64,000 bases of DNA, taken from assembly GCA_023014485.1 (NCBI GenBank), contig JAJOZX010001727.1, forward strand, positions 377,001 to 441,000, in the 5' to 3' direction. Positions 32,849 to 44,445 of the stretch are shown here, one piece after another (position 1 is the first letter of the stretch; each line of letters starts with the position of its first letter). The DNA comes from Bathynomus jamesi (taxonomy: Eukaryota > Arthropoda > Malacostraca > Isopoda > Cirolanidae). Position numbers and translations under genes: made by a program. The notes under the pieces are model-generated. The model saw only the letters and a program-made list of their open reading frames with translations. It made no database searches and was not told where the DNA came from.

Positions 32849-33950
32849 TATTAAGGAACCTTTAAAAACAAGTTTTCATTAACATTAACTTAGTTTTTGA
32901 CAACAGTTAAGAAAACAACACGCAAAAGTTGGTTTCAGTTCAGGTGGAAGAGAATGTGAGAAATTAGTGAAAACACATGTTATTTTTCGCAAAGATAAGA
33001 ATGTAATGATAAAATATTGTAAATAAACTGAGCGAAGATAAAAGTACTGTATGCATGGCAACAAACCAAGAAAAATATATCACCACCACCATCATTGGCC
33101 TATTGGTATTTATTTTCCCTGTTTAATTTGGTCCTTAATTAAGCTTTAGGCTTTACCGTGGTCTCAGATTAATCATAAAAAAAAATAAAAACTTCGTAGG
33201 TAGTCATGATTATGTAATATATAAATTATTAATTATGTGATAAAACATCATTTTGTAAGTAATGAGCTTATAACATATTGTAATTAATTACAATTGTGAT
33301 TAATTATAAAATAAAGACGTCATACGTAGTTATAATTAATTAATTAAGTAATACAGTCTGTAATTATTATGTGCAAGGGGTATTTTTTTTCAGGATACAC
33401 AAACGAACTTATAGTTGAAATAAGAAATTAATTCTGTAAACAGTATACATTCAATCTTAGTTATTATAATAGGTATGAAAAGTTTGCAACGCAATTGCAC
33501 TGTATTAGTGTATTGGGTTTTCGCCTTTGGAAATTAAATGGGTAGCTAACCATCTTTCTGAAATTACAGTTCGCTGATTACGTCCAACGTTTGTACTAAT
33601 CAGATTAGGAACTTTTCTGAATTGTTTAAAAACTGAAGTTGCTCATATCATCTCTGTTCACTAGCTTACTGTGCATTATCCAAGCAAGTTAAAATCTTTA
33701 CTTAGCAAGTAGAACACTCTAAAGCCGATAGGTTAAATTTGTGCTTAGTCCTAAGGGCATTAATACGCTTATTACGATATGTTGCCATATTATCAGTCTA
33801 TGGTACTAGCCTCTATTTAAATAAAAAACAATTACTATTAATTACACTTCAACCCAACTTGAAAGTAAATAGATACTGGAAATCAGTACCAAACCGTGTG
33901 TCCAAAAGCCCAAGTGTCCAGGTTGATAACTTACATTAATCAGTCACAAA
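32849..33950. other. Presumed 5' flank of vanin copy 2; no gene recognised
   Basis: AT-rich, with no coding or element signature. A short CACCACCACCATCATTGG-like stretch occurs near 33081. Confidence 0.4.
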
Positions 33951-33954
33951 ATGT

Positions 33955-34090
33955 AATGACGAGGCTGTTTAACCCCCTAGCAACATCTAACGGAAGGGAC
34001 TTACAGCTTTATGTGGGATCCGAACCACGCAGAGGACGGTCTCCTATCCAACTTCTCTTCAGATCCATTGTTCTTTAACTTCGCTGAACA
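33955..34090 (-). repeat. Possible tRNA-derived SINE remnant
   Basis: The minus strand has GTGGTTCGGATCCCACAT, resembling the B box of the SINE at 51941-52093. The A box is not convincing. Confidence 0.35.
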
Positions 34091-34129
34091 ATGGGAAGCG
34101 GTGTTACGACAATAGCCACGACGTAGTAT

Positions 34130-35050
34130 ATGGATCTAAGAACTTGTTTGGGGATGCTGCACTACTTTTGTAGTTATGAAGAAGACCTTGGCTAATTTGC
34201 TGCATGGATCTTCGGTGTGCTCTTTGAATGACAAGTTTGAATCGAGGGTAATTCCAGAAGTTTGGCCGGTTGAACTTGTTGAACTCGTTTTTAGGGTTAG
34301 AGGGAGCAACGTTTGTGATGACTGTATAAGCTGTATTTTTTTAATATTCAAGGAGAGTTTGTTGTCATTTAACTATACATATACTCTTTGGAGTTCATTA
34401 CTGGTAGTTGCTAGGAATGGTAATAAGTCTTTGTAAGAGGTTTTGATTGATGTATCATCTGCAGACTGGTAACAGGAAGAAAGTCCCCTGAAGCCGTAAT
34501 GTGTGAGTTTTTTTAAGAGTATGTCATGAGGTACTGTGTCAAAGTCTTTAGCAAGATCAAGTAGGATGATTATTGATTTTTTTGTCGTTTAGAATTTAGA
34601 TTACTATAAAGTTTTTCTAATACAGTATATCAGTTATTGCGTCGATGGTCGTAAAAAGCCAAATTGCGGTTTGTGTATTATTTTGTGCTTTAATATAATT
34701 ATTATATGATTACATCCTACTCTCTCATATAGGGCCTACTGTATTTTACTGACGGTTGGAAGGACGGAAATGGGTCTGTAGTTTGAAGGGGAAGTTTTAT
34801 TTCTGATTTATAAATAGGGCATACTTCGCCTCTTTCAGGCAGTCTGGGAAGACATCATTTTGGATGGATGTGTCCAGTGTACAACTTTTATTTTCCCACT
34901 GTTTTATGGCTGTCATTAAATCATGTGTCGTAGTAGGGGATAGGAATAAAGATTGTTGGAAAGAGTGACCGAGGTACGTATCGAAAGATCGCGCAGTGGA
35001 TGGGATATTAGAGGCGAGAATGCCTCGCATTTCGGTGAAAAACTCGTTGA
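34130..35050 (-). mobile_element. Jockey-superfamily-like LINE, decayed RT fragment
   Basis: Minus translation gives, with frame breaks, 'LTTTHDLMTAIKQW'-like text, then 'IILLDLAKDFDTVPHDILLK' (about 34590-34530), 'YGFRG', 'SADDTSIKTSYKDLLPF' (about 34470-34420), 'NDNKLSLNIKKIQLI' and 'GITLDSNLSFKEH'. The palm YADD reads SADD. Large pieces are missing. Confidence 0.65.
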
Positions 35051-35057
35051 AAGTTTA

Positions 35058-35117
35058 TACACAAACACACACACACACACACACACGCACACACACATCA
35101 TATATATATATATATAT
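35058..35117. repeat. (AC)n followed by (AT)n microsatellite
   Basis: Mixed dinucleotide tract between two LINE fragments of opposite orientation. Confidence 0.9.
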
Positions 35118-35129
35118 GTATGTATTATA

Positions 35130-36000
35130 CCTTGCTCTCTCCTATGCTATTTAATGTGTATATTGACGGATTAATTGCTTCACTTAATGAGGCAACAATG
35201 GGATGTTGTATAGATAACAAGGATAAATAACTTAGTTTATGCCGATGATATGGTGTTAATAAGTTCCTCTGTTAAAGGTCTGGATCGGCCACTAAAAGTC
35301 TGCGAAGTGCATTCGCAGAAACGTGATATTCTTTTTAATGTTACAAAAAATAAGGTTATGCAATTTCATCCTAAAAGCTGTAATCAGTCAGTAAATATTA
35401 GGTTTAAAATGAAAGGTGAAGTAACTGAGGAAGTAAAAGAGTAAGTATTTGGGTCAAACTATCACCAGCTCCTTGAGTGATGACTCAGATATAAGAAAGC
35501 AATCTCGAAACTTTTGTGCTAAAGCGAATATGACTATAAGGAACTTCCCGGTCTGTACAAGTGAAGCTAAAGACACTCTCTTTCGTACTTTCTGCAGTAA
35601 TATATACAGACGGCAACTCTGGGTGAATTATAAAGAAGGTTCTGGCAGAACCCTAAATTTGCTGTACAACAGGTCTTTTAGACTCCTACATAAATTGCAC
35701 CCGAGATGTAACGAGACGAGCTCAATACAGTCTAATGCAAAGAATTAAAAAATCAACCAGCCCAATTAATTATCCAAGAGTCCTCATGAGTCCTGCCGTT
35801 TGTCTTCTAAGCTTTGGAATTCATGGTACGAAAACGTCTGTCTGTAGCTCCACTTAACTTTGACATTACTGTATTATTTCTAATTAATTGTATACTGTAT
35901 ATTTCTATCCTTAGTATGTGACCTGTCATTGTATTATTAATATTTGTCATATGAACTGCCAATATGGCATATGGTCTGCCAATAAACCTTTTTTTCATTT
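35130..36000 (+). mobile_element. Non-LTR retrotransposon RT fragment with 3' end
   Basis: Frames read 'LSPMLFNVYIDGLI', 'NNLVYADDMVLISSSVKGL' (35230-35290), 'KNKVMQFHPKSC', 'YKYLGQTITSSLSDDSDI' and 'YNRSFRLLHKLHP'. YADD is the catalytic palm motif. The 3' tail ends GGTCTGCCAATAAACC, TTTTTTTCATTTCATTTCAT. Several frame changes. Confidence 0.7.
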
Positions 36001-36034
36001 CATTTCATATATATATATATATATACTGTAGGTA

Positions 36035-37423
36035 CGGGTGAACCAAAAGTAGGTGGACAGTAGGTTGAATAGGGTTTGTGTTATATTATATTATAACTAT
36101 GGTGTTCATTATAACTATGGTGTTTGTGTTATATTATATTAAATATTATAACTAAATTTATTTTAATTTAATCTTTTTTCTTTTCAGATAGTTCAGAGAA
36201 CCCATAATGGCAAATAATCTAAATACTGATGCCAGAAAATGGGTGTTAAAAGAGTATTGGAAATCTCAAAATACTGAAACTGTTAGAACAAAATGGGTTG
36301 AAACATTTGGTACTCAAGCCCCAAAGAGACAAACCATTTACCACATTCGTGACAAATTTGATGCCACTGGCTCAATTCTTAATGCCCCAAGAACTGGTCG
36401 ACCCAAAACAGTTTGCACAGAGGACAATAAGCAACTTGTTGCCGAAGCATTTGTTCACAGTCCCAAAAAGTCCACCAGAAGAGCCTCAGCAGAACTGGAC
36501 ATTTCACAAACCTCTATTATACGAATTCTGAAATCTATTGGGTTGAAAGCTTATCATCCACGGCTAATTCATGGCTTATTGGAGGATGACCCAGACAGGC
36601 GGCTGCAATTTAGTGAGATCATGCTGAACGAAATTGAAGGAAATCCAATAATTTTAGATGACATTGTGTGGACCGATGAGGCTTCTTTCAAATTATCAGG
36701 TCATGTTAACCGACATAATTGTGTTTACTGGTATAGTGAGAACATGCATTTAACATTAGAGCAGCAACTAAACCAGCCTGGTGTCACTGTTTGGGGTGGT
36801 ATTTCAAGTTCTGGTGTTTTAGGACCAATTTTTGTTGATGGAACAGTCACAGGTGATAAGTATCTCGAAATTCTAATGAATGAAGTTGTTCCACACTTAC
36901 AACAACAGCCTAATTCACATGACCTCTATTTCCAACAAGATGGGGCCCCTCCACATTATTCAAGAGCAGTCCGTGAGTATCTTGATGAAACATTTCCCGA
37001 GAAATGGATCGGCCGAAGAGGTCCAATTGAATGGCCTGCACGTTCACCTGACTTTACCCCAATGGATTTTTTCTTTTGGGGAGTACTCAAGGACAAAGTT
37101 TATAGTCGAAAACCACGAAGTGTTGGTGATTTGAAAAATTACACCAGAGATGCATTTCAAGAAATTAATGCACAAAGAAACTTGAGCAAAAATGTTTGTC
37201 GAAGTGTGAAAGGTACAGTAGACTTCAAAGCTGTGTAAATTGTGATGGACAGCAATTTGAGCACCTGCGTTGATAAAATTTTCAGTGCTTTTGTATTGTA
37301 TTGGTATAAGTTAATTTTTTTTATTATTTTGTATTATAGTATACAAAAAAATTAAATATAATTGTATATGTATTCTCAAAATAAACGTTATCATTTACTG
37401 TCCACCTACTTTTGGTTCACCCG
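36035..37423 (+). mobile_element. Complete Tc1/mariner DD41D element
   Basis: Terminal inverted repeats of about 28 bases (CGGGTGAACCAAAAGTAGGT ... and complement) enclose one uninterrupted ORF. TA precedes the left end; the right end is followed by GTTATA. Flanked by (AT)n on both sides (36008-36026 and 37427-37478). Confidence 0.9.
36207..37238 (+). CDS. Tc1/mariner DD41D transposase, intact
   Basis: 343 residues, a normal length for this superfamily. Residues about 15-110 hold paired helix-turn-helix motifs ('RQTIYHIRDKFDATGS', 'GRPKTVCTED', 'RRASAELDISQTSIIRILKS'), with GRP between them. The catalytic triad is visible: D in 'IVWTDEASF', D in 'YFQQDGAPPHYS', and D in 'ARSPDFTPMDFFFWG', with 41 residues between the second and third. 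The enzyme would bind the terminal repeats and cut and paste the element at TA. The start ATG follows CAGAGAACCCATA; no other in-frame start is nearer the terminus. This is the only element in the window with an undamaged transposase. Confidence 0.9.
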   Translation: MANNLNTDARKWVLKEYWKSQNTETVRTKWVETFGTQAPKRQTIYHIRDKFDATGSILNAPRTGRPKTVCTEDNKQLVAEAFVHSPKKSTRRASAELDISQTSIIRILKSIGLKAYHPRLIHGLLEDDPDRRLQFSEIMLNEIEGNPIILDDIVWTDEASFKLSGHVNRHNCVYWYSENMHLTLEQQLNQPGVTVWGGISSSGVLGPIFVDGTVTGDKYLEILMNEVVPHLQQQPNSHDLYFQQDGAPPHYSRAVREYLDETFPEKWIGRRGPIEWPARSPDFTPMDFFFWGVLKDKVYSRKPRSVGDLKNYTRDAFQEINAQRNLSKNVCRSVKGTVDFKAV

Positions 37424-37424
37424 G

Positions 37425-37478
<54 letters not shown>

Positions 37479-37682
37479 TCTGTATATTTGTAATGCAACC
37501 CAAGATAGTTTGACAGGTCCAGAATCCAAATATGCTTATTTCACAGTTAAGTCACGAATTGTGCCAGAAACTTGTTATTCGAGCGTTATTCGTGTTATAG
37601 GCCTACATTAAAACAAGCAAGTAATTTTACTAAAATTCAGACGCTATACTTACAAAGATTGAAAAATAGTGGTCTGAATTAT

Positions 37683-37700
37683 CTCTTTTGAAACCTATCT

Positions 37701-37755
<55 letters not shown>

Positions 37756-38400
37756 AGACAACTGGGCATAACTGAGATTGAGTGTGTGATAATACACAAA
37801 TGTATGCAGTAATGCTTTTACGGGTGAGGTAACACTTTTGGTTCCTCGGAACATTAAAAAAATTACAGGAATACCTCAAAATTCGTCGTTTAGAATTTCG
37901 TCGTTTCGCAGATTCGTCGTCAATCTTTTACTACCTATAGTTTCACAATCCGTCATCCATATTCGCAGATTCGTCGTTTTTTGAAAAAATGTGAAAAAAA
38001 ACGATCGACATTGACGAAATTCAACTGTTTACCAACGCAATATACATTATATTTCGACGAAAAACGAGTAGAATTTGATTAATTAATCTGTTTAATAACA
38101 TAATACAGTAAAATGTTTTCTCATTGAAACATGTTACATATAATCTACCTCGAATTTTGTCATTTCGTATTTCGTCGTGTTATTCCGGAACGAATTAACG
38201 ACGAATTTCGAGATATTCCTGTATATAAAAAATCTACAAATATTTTTATTGTTGGAAAAAAAATGTATTGGTCCTGATTAGGTTAGGTTATGCTAGATTA
38301 GCGAGTACCTCACTATTTCATGACTTGACAGAGAACACTTTGAACTCTCAATTGCGTCCGGAACACTTATCACGACTTTTTCGGTTCCATGACACTAAGG
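37683..38400. repeat. Dispersed repeat with (GT)n, copy 1, split by a small transposon
   Basis: (GT)n at 37705-37751, then AACTGGGCATAACTGAG, AGTGTGTGATAAT, GAGGTAACA. After the insert (37866-38221) come TTGGTCCTGA, GAGTACCTCACTATTTCATG and CAATTGCGTCC. The second copy, at 55700-56040, lacks the insert and keeps the order. Confidence 0.7.
37866..38221. mobile_element. Small non-coding transposon with TA target site
   Basis: 356 bases. Ends CAGGAATACCTCAAAATTCG and the complement of CAGGAATATCTCGAAATTCG, flanked by TA. ATTCGTCG is repeated inside. The empty site is visible in the related repeat at 55700-56040. Confidence 0.75.
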
Positions 38401-38974
38401 TTATGTTAGGTTAAATTAGCTTTGGTTAATTAGTTTTTAAATACATGGATTTCAAAATGTCGGTACCTCGCTTATTCGGAGATGCGGACATGTGTGTGTG
38501 TGTGTAGCAGCGTAGCTAGCCCTTTTTAATGTGTAAGCACCGAGGTTTGCAATGTCATTTCACACACTATTATACACAAGATACCACTAGAATATCTCTT
38601 GACAACCTTTAGTGTTAACTACAGTGATGGAACTAATTTGTTGAGTTTTTTGTAAACATATATGAAGTAATTTTAGGTGAACGGATGTTAATTCGTTTAA
38701 CTCTTAACATCCTCAGATTTATTGGTGGTCTGTAATTTACTCTTTTAAGAGAGAATGTTAAAAGACATTAGGGTCAAGCGTATCCTTTTGTGGAACACAT
38801 TTAAGGATTTTTTCTTTCCTTCTTTTTTTGATTCAAAATGCGCCCAGCAAACTGAAACCGGTTAAGGATATGAAATAGCTGTTTCACTGTTTGTGGATAT
38901 GAGAAAAAACTTTAGTATACATGTTATAAACCGCGTCCTGTGAACAAATTGAGATTACATCCATTACGTTTTAA
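38401..38974. other. No gene recognised
   Basis: AT-rich with a short (GT)n at 38491-38505; nothing conserved seen. Confidence 0.4.
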
Positions 38975-38979
38975 ATTCT

Positions 38980-39312
38980 AGATCGGAAGAACTGCTGGCT
39001 AGGTACAGGGACTTAATAGAGCGACTAAAGGAGAAAACTAATAAGATTGTCTTAACAGGTATACTTCCTCGAATTATCCAACGTAACGATTTCTACAGCA
39101 AGGCGACCTATATTAACAATAACCTAAAGTCTCTTTGCCAACAGGAAGGAGTGCATTATGCGAATTTTTGGAACAGTTTCTACGGCAGGAGGGACTTGTT
39201 CCTCGAAGATGGACTTCATCTTAATGACGTAGGAGCTGCGCGTTTAGGAAGACTATTTCATAATACTCTCTCTTCTTTTCAGGCTGCCGTAACTCGAACG
39301 GTCCCAGCATAA
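38980..39312 (+). pseudogene. CR1-like ORF1 C-terminal SGNH esterase domain
   Basis: The frame reads 'ELLARYRDLIERLKEKTNKI', 'VLTGILPRI', 'NNNLKSLCQQEGVHYANFW' and 'FLEDGLHLNDVGAARLGRL', ending at TAA 39312. DGLHLN..G contains the Asp-His pair of the last SGNH block, and CR1 ORF1 proteins are known to carry such an esterase. The N-terminal part with the Ser nucleophile is absent. Confidence 0.7.
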
Positions 39313-39347
39313 ATTCTACAAGTTTCCCCTGCCTCGCGAAGGTGTCG

Positions 39348-42155
39348 TAATTGCAAGCAATCTGAAGGTTCTATCCTTAAATGCTCGTAGCCTACGAAAT
39401 AAAATAAATGAATTTTTTTCTTTAATTGCTTGTAAAGACTATGATTTAATTGCGATAAACGAATCGTGGCTTAGCACTGAAACACGTGACTTTGTAGGGG
39501 AGTATCAAATTAAAGGTTATAGACTTTTTGTTAAAAACAGAATAGGTAGGCGAGGAGGCGGTGTTATGTTGTATATCAAAAATAATATTGCGAACGTTAT
39601 AGAAGTAAAGCACCCAATTCCAGAACCGATAGATTCGACTATAGCAGAACTTAAATTAAACGACTTCAAACTTCTTGTTGCGGTTATATATAGGCCGCCT
39701 AATCAAACAGCTGATACGGACGAAGCGTTATATCGTGAACTAAAGAGAATAATCGGTAGTGAGCAGGCTTTAGTCATGGGTGACTTTAATTGCGCCAACG
39801 TGAATTACGATACATTGCAGGGAGACGCGGAAGGTAATCGTTTAGTTAATTTTCTCGAGGATAGCTTTCTTAGTCAAAAGGTTGGGGAACCTACGAGGTT
39901 GGACAGTATTTTAGATTTAGTAATAACTACGGATGATAGGCTAATTACTGATCTTCAAGTAATAGAACCGTTAAGCAATAGCGATCACAATATGGTAGAG
40001 TTTGTCCTCTCAGTAAGTCACTCGAAACCAACTAACTCGACTAAAATTCCTAACTTCCAGCACGCAGACTTTTGTAAATTTCGAGATAAATTGTCACACG
40101 TCAATTGGGAAAACGTGATGGGGAACTCCAACGCAAAACTAATGTGGGAATCGTTCGTAAAGGTATTTAGGACTATAAATGAGGGATGTGTACCGTACAA
40201 AATTAAGCGTGCGAAAGTAAACAACAAGCCCTTGTGGTTTACTTCTAGAGTAGGAGACATTATAAAGAGTAGAGATAGGGCTTATAGGCAACATAAGTGC
40301 GATAAAAACAATTTGTTGTTACGAAACAACTACATCTCTCTGAGGCGTGAAGCGAAAAGTGTAATAAAAAAGTCCAAGCGTGAATTTGAAATCTCCATAG
40401 CTCGTGACGGTAAAGAAAACCCCAAGCGATTCTTTCAATACATCAATAATAGAAATCCAGTAAAAAGTGTCTTGGGTCCATTGAAAAATGTAAACGGAGA
40501 TCTAGTTTCTGAAAACAAGGAAATGGCTACCTTGTTAAACGAATTTTTTACGTCAGTTTTTACTATAGAAGATGTAACGAATATCCCTACGGTCATAGAC
40601 ATAATACCTTTTGATAATGGTAATATTTTGGATAATATTGTCGTTAGTGAAGGGGAAGTAATGCGCTATATTGATAAAATGAAAACGCATAAATCACCGG
40701 GTCCGGATTCCATATATCCCATACAACTAAAAGAATTAAAAGATAGCATTGTTGTGCCGCTAACAAAGATTTTAATGCGTCTATTTCTGAGGGGTGCGTA
40801 CCAGATAATTTCAAGTTAGCAAACGTAACACCTATCTTTAAGAAAGGCGATAAAGGTGCGGCGGGAAATTATAGGCCAATCAGTTTAACGTCTGTTGTAG
40901 GTAAGCTACTGGAATCAATAATTAGGGATCGTATAGTCGAACACTTAGAATTCCATAAGCTAGTTAGAAATACGCAGCACGGATTTAGGCGAAACAAATC
41001 TTGCTTAACTAATCTTTTAGAATTTTTCCAAAGCGTGGTTGACGTTTACGATAGACATCGGGCGGTTGATGTAGTGTATTTAGATTTTCAAAAAGCGTTT
41101 GACACCGTGCCGCACAAAAGACTCATTGAAAAAACTAAGGCTCATGGAATCAGGGGTGTAGTAATAAATTGGCTAGAAGAGTGGTTGCGAGGTAGGAAAC
41201 AGAGGGTGGTCGTTGATGGAGCGGAGTCGTGTTGGGCTAATGTAGCGAGTGGCGTTCCTCAGGGTTCTGTATTGGGCCCCTTGCTTTTTCTTATATATAT
41301 TAACGATTTAGATGTCGGCCTAGTCAGTACAGTTTCAAAGTTTGCGGATGACACGAAGCTGGGTGGTAGGGCGATTAATGACGAAGATAGAGGTAAAATT
41401 CAGGAAGATCTGAATAAAATCGTTGATTGGTCAGTCACATGGCAAATGAGATTTAACGTGGATAAGTGCAAAATTTTGCATATAGGTTCGCGTAACGGTA
41501 ATTTTGCGTATAGTATGTCAGGGAAAGATTTAACAAGCGTAGAGCAGAGCAGGAAAAAGATTTAGGAGTTATAGTCACTAGTGATTTAAAAGTAGCGAAA
41601 CAAAGTACAGCAGCGGTCAATAAGGCGAACAAAGTGTTAGGTTTTATAGCTCGAAATTTTGAGTACAAATCGCGCGATATTATAGTTCCACTTTATAAAT
41701 CATTAGTTAGACCCCATTTGGAGTACGCGGTCCAATTTTGGAATCCGCATATGCGCAAAGATATAGACAAAATCGAAAGAGTTCAAAGACGAGCAACTAA
41801 GATGATTCCGTCGCTTAGGTCAAAGTCGTACGAGGATAGGCTTAAGGAGTTAAAATTGACAACACTCGAGACTAGGAGGTTAAGGGGTGATCTAATCCAG
41901 GTTTTCAAAATTATGAATGGGTTCGATAACGTAGATAGAGATAGCTTTTTCGAAATATCTCAATATAATAGGACTAGAAATAACGGGTGTAAGTTGACAA
42001 GTAGAAGGTTCGAGACAGCAGTTGCCAAAAACTTTTTTACGCATAGAATAGTAAATAGCTGGAATAGTTTGCCGGTAGAAGTAATTAGTAGCACGTCTAT
42101 AAACATGTTTAAAAATCGATTAGACGCATATGTTGATAGATTGGGTATAGTTTAA
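39348..42155 (+). pseudogene. CR1-like ORF2: endonuclease and reverse transcriptase, two frameshifts
   Basis: The endonuclease has 'LSLNARSLRNKINEF', 'DYDLIAINESWL', 'GGVMLYI', 'VAVIYRPPNQ', 'VMGDFNCANVNY' and 'SNSDHNMVEF' (39360-40010), covering the catalytic N, E, D, N, D and H blocks. The RT has 'FKKGDKGAAGNYRPISLTS', '[12 protein letters not shown]', '[20 protein letters not shown]' and 'VSKFADDTKLGG', with the catalytic FADD. The C-terminal domain reads 'LVRPHLEYAVQFWNPH', 'IERVQRRATKMI' and 'WNSLPVEVISS'. The frame is open upstream of the first Met at 39566. The two single-base deletions are the only defects seen, so the copy is young. Confidence 0.85.
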
Positions 42156-42250
42156 GGTAGTAAAATTAAGGCTTTGTGGGGATAGATCCCACAGCTCAAC
42201 ACAAGTGTTGTGGGATATAGGGAGGCAGCGTCTTGGGTTAGGGGATACTC

Positions 42251-43177
42251 TCTGTCCTTACACACCCCATTTAAAGAGATTCCTCTGCTGAGCGGTGCCC
42301 CCCATAGTACTGTGAGGTATTGAAAAACTCATGATCTTCACTTGCCCCACAAACACCTTTAAATGGGAGACCCAAGATGGGTGCACACACATTTCTACAT
42401 TACTGTACAGTCTTTACAGCCACACCTACACTTTTCCTCCTAAGTGTATATATTGTAATTGGTCCACAATCGATATGGACCGTGACTTATTTTTCGTGAC
42501 AAGGTACTAGTATTGATGGATACCGTAATGAAATTGACTGGAATCTCTGGATCTGATATATTTGCATGTCGGTTATAAATAGATATAGAGTGTAACATAT
42601 TTGTGGATAGTAGTCTATTATGACGTGATCCTCTGGATCCAGAGATTCTATCTTTAGTTTTAAATCGATAATTAATTAGTTTTGCTAAATTGGTCGTTGC
42701 CAATGTACACAGTGTACAGGAAGTTGTTACATAAATTTCTTATGTTCTTGTGGTTCGGAACCCACGTAAAATTGTAGGTCTCCTCCGCCACCACGGAGGA
42801 CATACACAATTACGAACACAGTTAGGTAGACCAACCATGAGTGGATCCTAGGGTCTTTGTTGGTCTGAAACATTATAACATTATAACATTAATTACGAAG
42901 GTTGTTGAATAAAATCTAATTTATATTCTCTCTTATTTTGTTTGAACAAACATTTATTTTAATTAGTTAATAGTGGACATTTTGACAGAAATTTATTACT
43001 AAATTTCATTCAAGACAATAAATATAACAACGAATGATACAATTTTTTTTTTTAAAATGGGAAAAATCTATTTTCCAACAGGAAACTACTCTTGTATTTT
43101 TAACTTTATTTATACAGTGAACAAACTTATACATTTTGCGAAACAGGATATGCCATATACAGGTGTAAATTTATATA
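42251..43177. other. No gene recognised
   Basis: Unique-looking AT-rich sequence; a short GTACACAGTGTAC palindrome near 42702. Nothing conserved. Confidence 0.45.
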
Positions 43178-44073
43178 CAGGGGTTAGACAAAATAATGAA
43201 AACACCCGTATTTTCAATACTATATTTTCTATCATTAATGGCGTTATATACTTTACTAAGTTGATATGTGAAGGTATATAATACTGAGAACATCTATTTT
43301 AACATGTTTTTCCTAAAGACAATGGCGGTTGGAAAAGATGTCACTAATTGTGAAAGGGGTATGATGATAGGAGCACATTCGGGTGGTGTCTTAATATTAA
43401 AAGTCGAGTAATTGTCCCCTGTATCTCGAGAAATAGTCCCCAACCAAGGTTATGAATGCATGGAAAGGAATTTAAAAAAACTGCACTACATAAGAAACAA
43501 TAGTGTCTCCATTATTCTCTCCAATTCCAACTTCGTTCGAGCTTTTGCAATGTTTGGTGTTATTAGGGGCTTTACGGATATTACAGTTCCCATAGCATTG
43601 TTTTGATTGATATTGATCTGTGCAGACTATTGTTAAAATCTGAACAAAGTTTTGATGCAGCAGTCTTTGGTTCGTGCTTCACAGCCCATAATAAGGTTCT
43701 TCTGTCATATTCTGTCAGTGTTTCTTTACGCTCATTATAATGTTTATTTGATATAGATATTTTCACTTCCTTCCATATATTCATACCCTCGAGATACAGT
43801 GACATTTACGCGACTTTTAATACTGAGACACCAACCAAACGGGCTTCTACTATCATGCCCCTCTTACAGTCAGTAACATCTTTTCCAAGCGTCATATTTT
43901 TGTTCATTCTGTAAGAACAGGAAAACCCAGTATCAGCATATTAAAATAGAAGACGTTCTCAATATTATATGCATTCACATATCAACTAAAAAAGTATTTA
44001 ACGCCATCAATGATATCAGAAAATACAGCACAGAAAATGCGAGTGTTTCCATCACTTCTTCGTCCAACCCATG
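43178..44073. mobile_element. Fold-back Tc1-like element (two 5' halves in inverted orientation)
   Basis: Left end CAGGGGTTAGACAAAATAAT with about 130 bases mirrored at the right end (to 44073). Plus bases from 43323 read 'MAVGKDVTNCERGMMIGAHS'. The minus strand from about 43900 reads 'MTLGKDVTDCKRGMIVEARL', and then 'RKETLTEYDRRTLLWAVKHE' (43740-43680). Both are the N-terminal region of a Tc1-like transposase, so the element consists of two start halves face to face. No catalytic domain. Confidence 0.75.
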
Positions 44074-44194
44074 TATATAACATTTGTTTTAGCATATACA
44101 CTGATTTTGGAATATTTATTATATAAAAGAGATAAGTTATATCATATAAATAATGATTTGTACTTTTCTGTTACATTATAATGTAAATCGCATA

Positions 44195-44445
44195 CATTGT
44201 ATATTACATATTCTAACGAAATAATATCGGATTTAAGATGCAAAAAATGTTTTCCTTCCTCTGACTGGTCAGCCTTTGGATATAATGAAACATGATCCCT
44301 TGATTGGACGATTCATAATCTCTGACCCAATGTTTCTCAATTACACTTTAGTAAGATATGTACCCCCCCCCCCTTCCCCGCCTCCGTAGGTGGAGACCTC
44401 TGTGAAAATAACAAACATTTTCAGACGTCATTCTTTTACTATTCT
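44195..44445. repeat. Dispersed promoter-like segment, copy 2
   Basis: Shares ordered blocks with 19190-19410: GGTCAGCCTTTGGA, TTGATTGGACGATTCATA, CCCCGCCTCCGTAGGTGGAG and AACAAACATTTTCAGACGTC. A poly-C tract of 12 precedes the GC-rich block. Confidence 0.6.

Larger units (their letters stand above)
38975..42250 (+). mobile_element. Near-complete CR1-like non-LTR retrotransposon
   Basis: ORF1 esterase end (to 39312), ORF2 endonuclease and RT (39348-42155), and a 3' region with a hairpin at TCCCACAGCTCAACACAAGT/TTGTGGGA. Only two frame breaks, both single-base: a T-run near 40775 and about 41560. The 5' end of ORF1 is missing. Confidence 0.85.

Noticed and set aside
36207..37238. Domesticated host transposase gene
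   Set aside because: Intact terminal repeats lie directly around the ORF, so it is an ordinary element unless single-copy status is shown.
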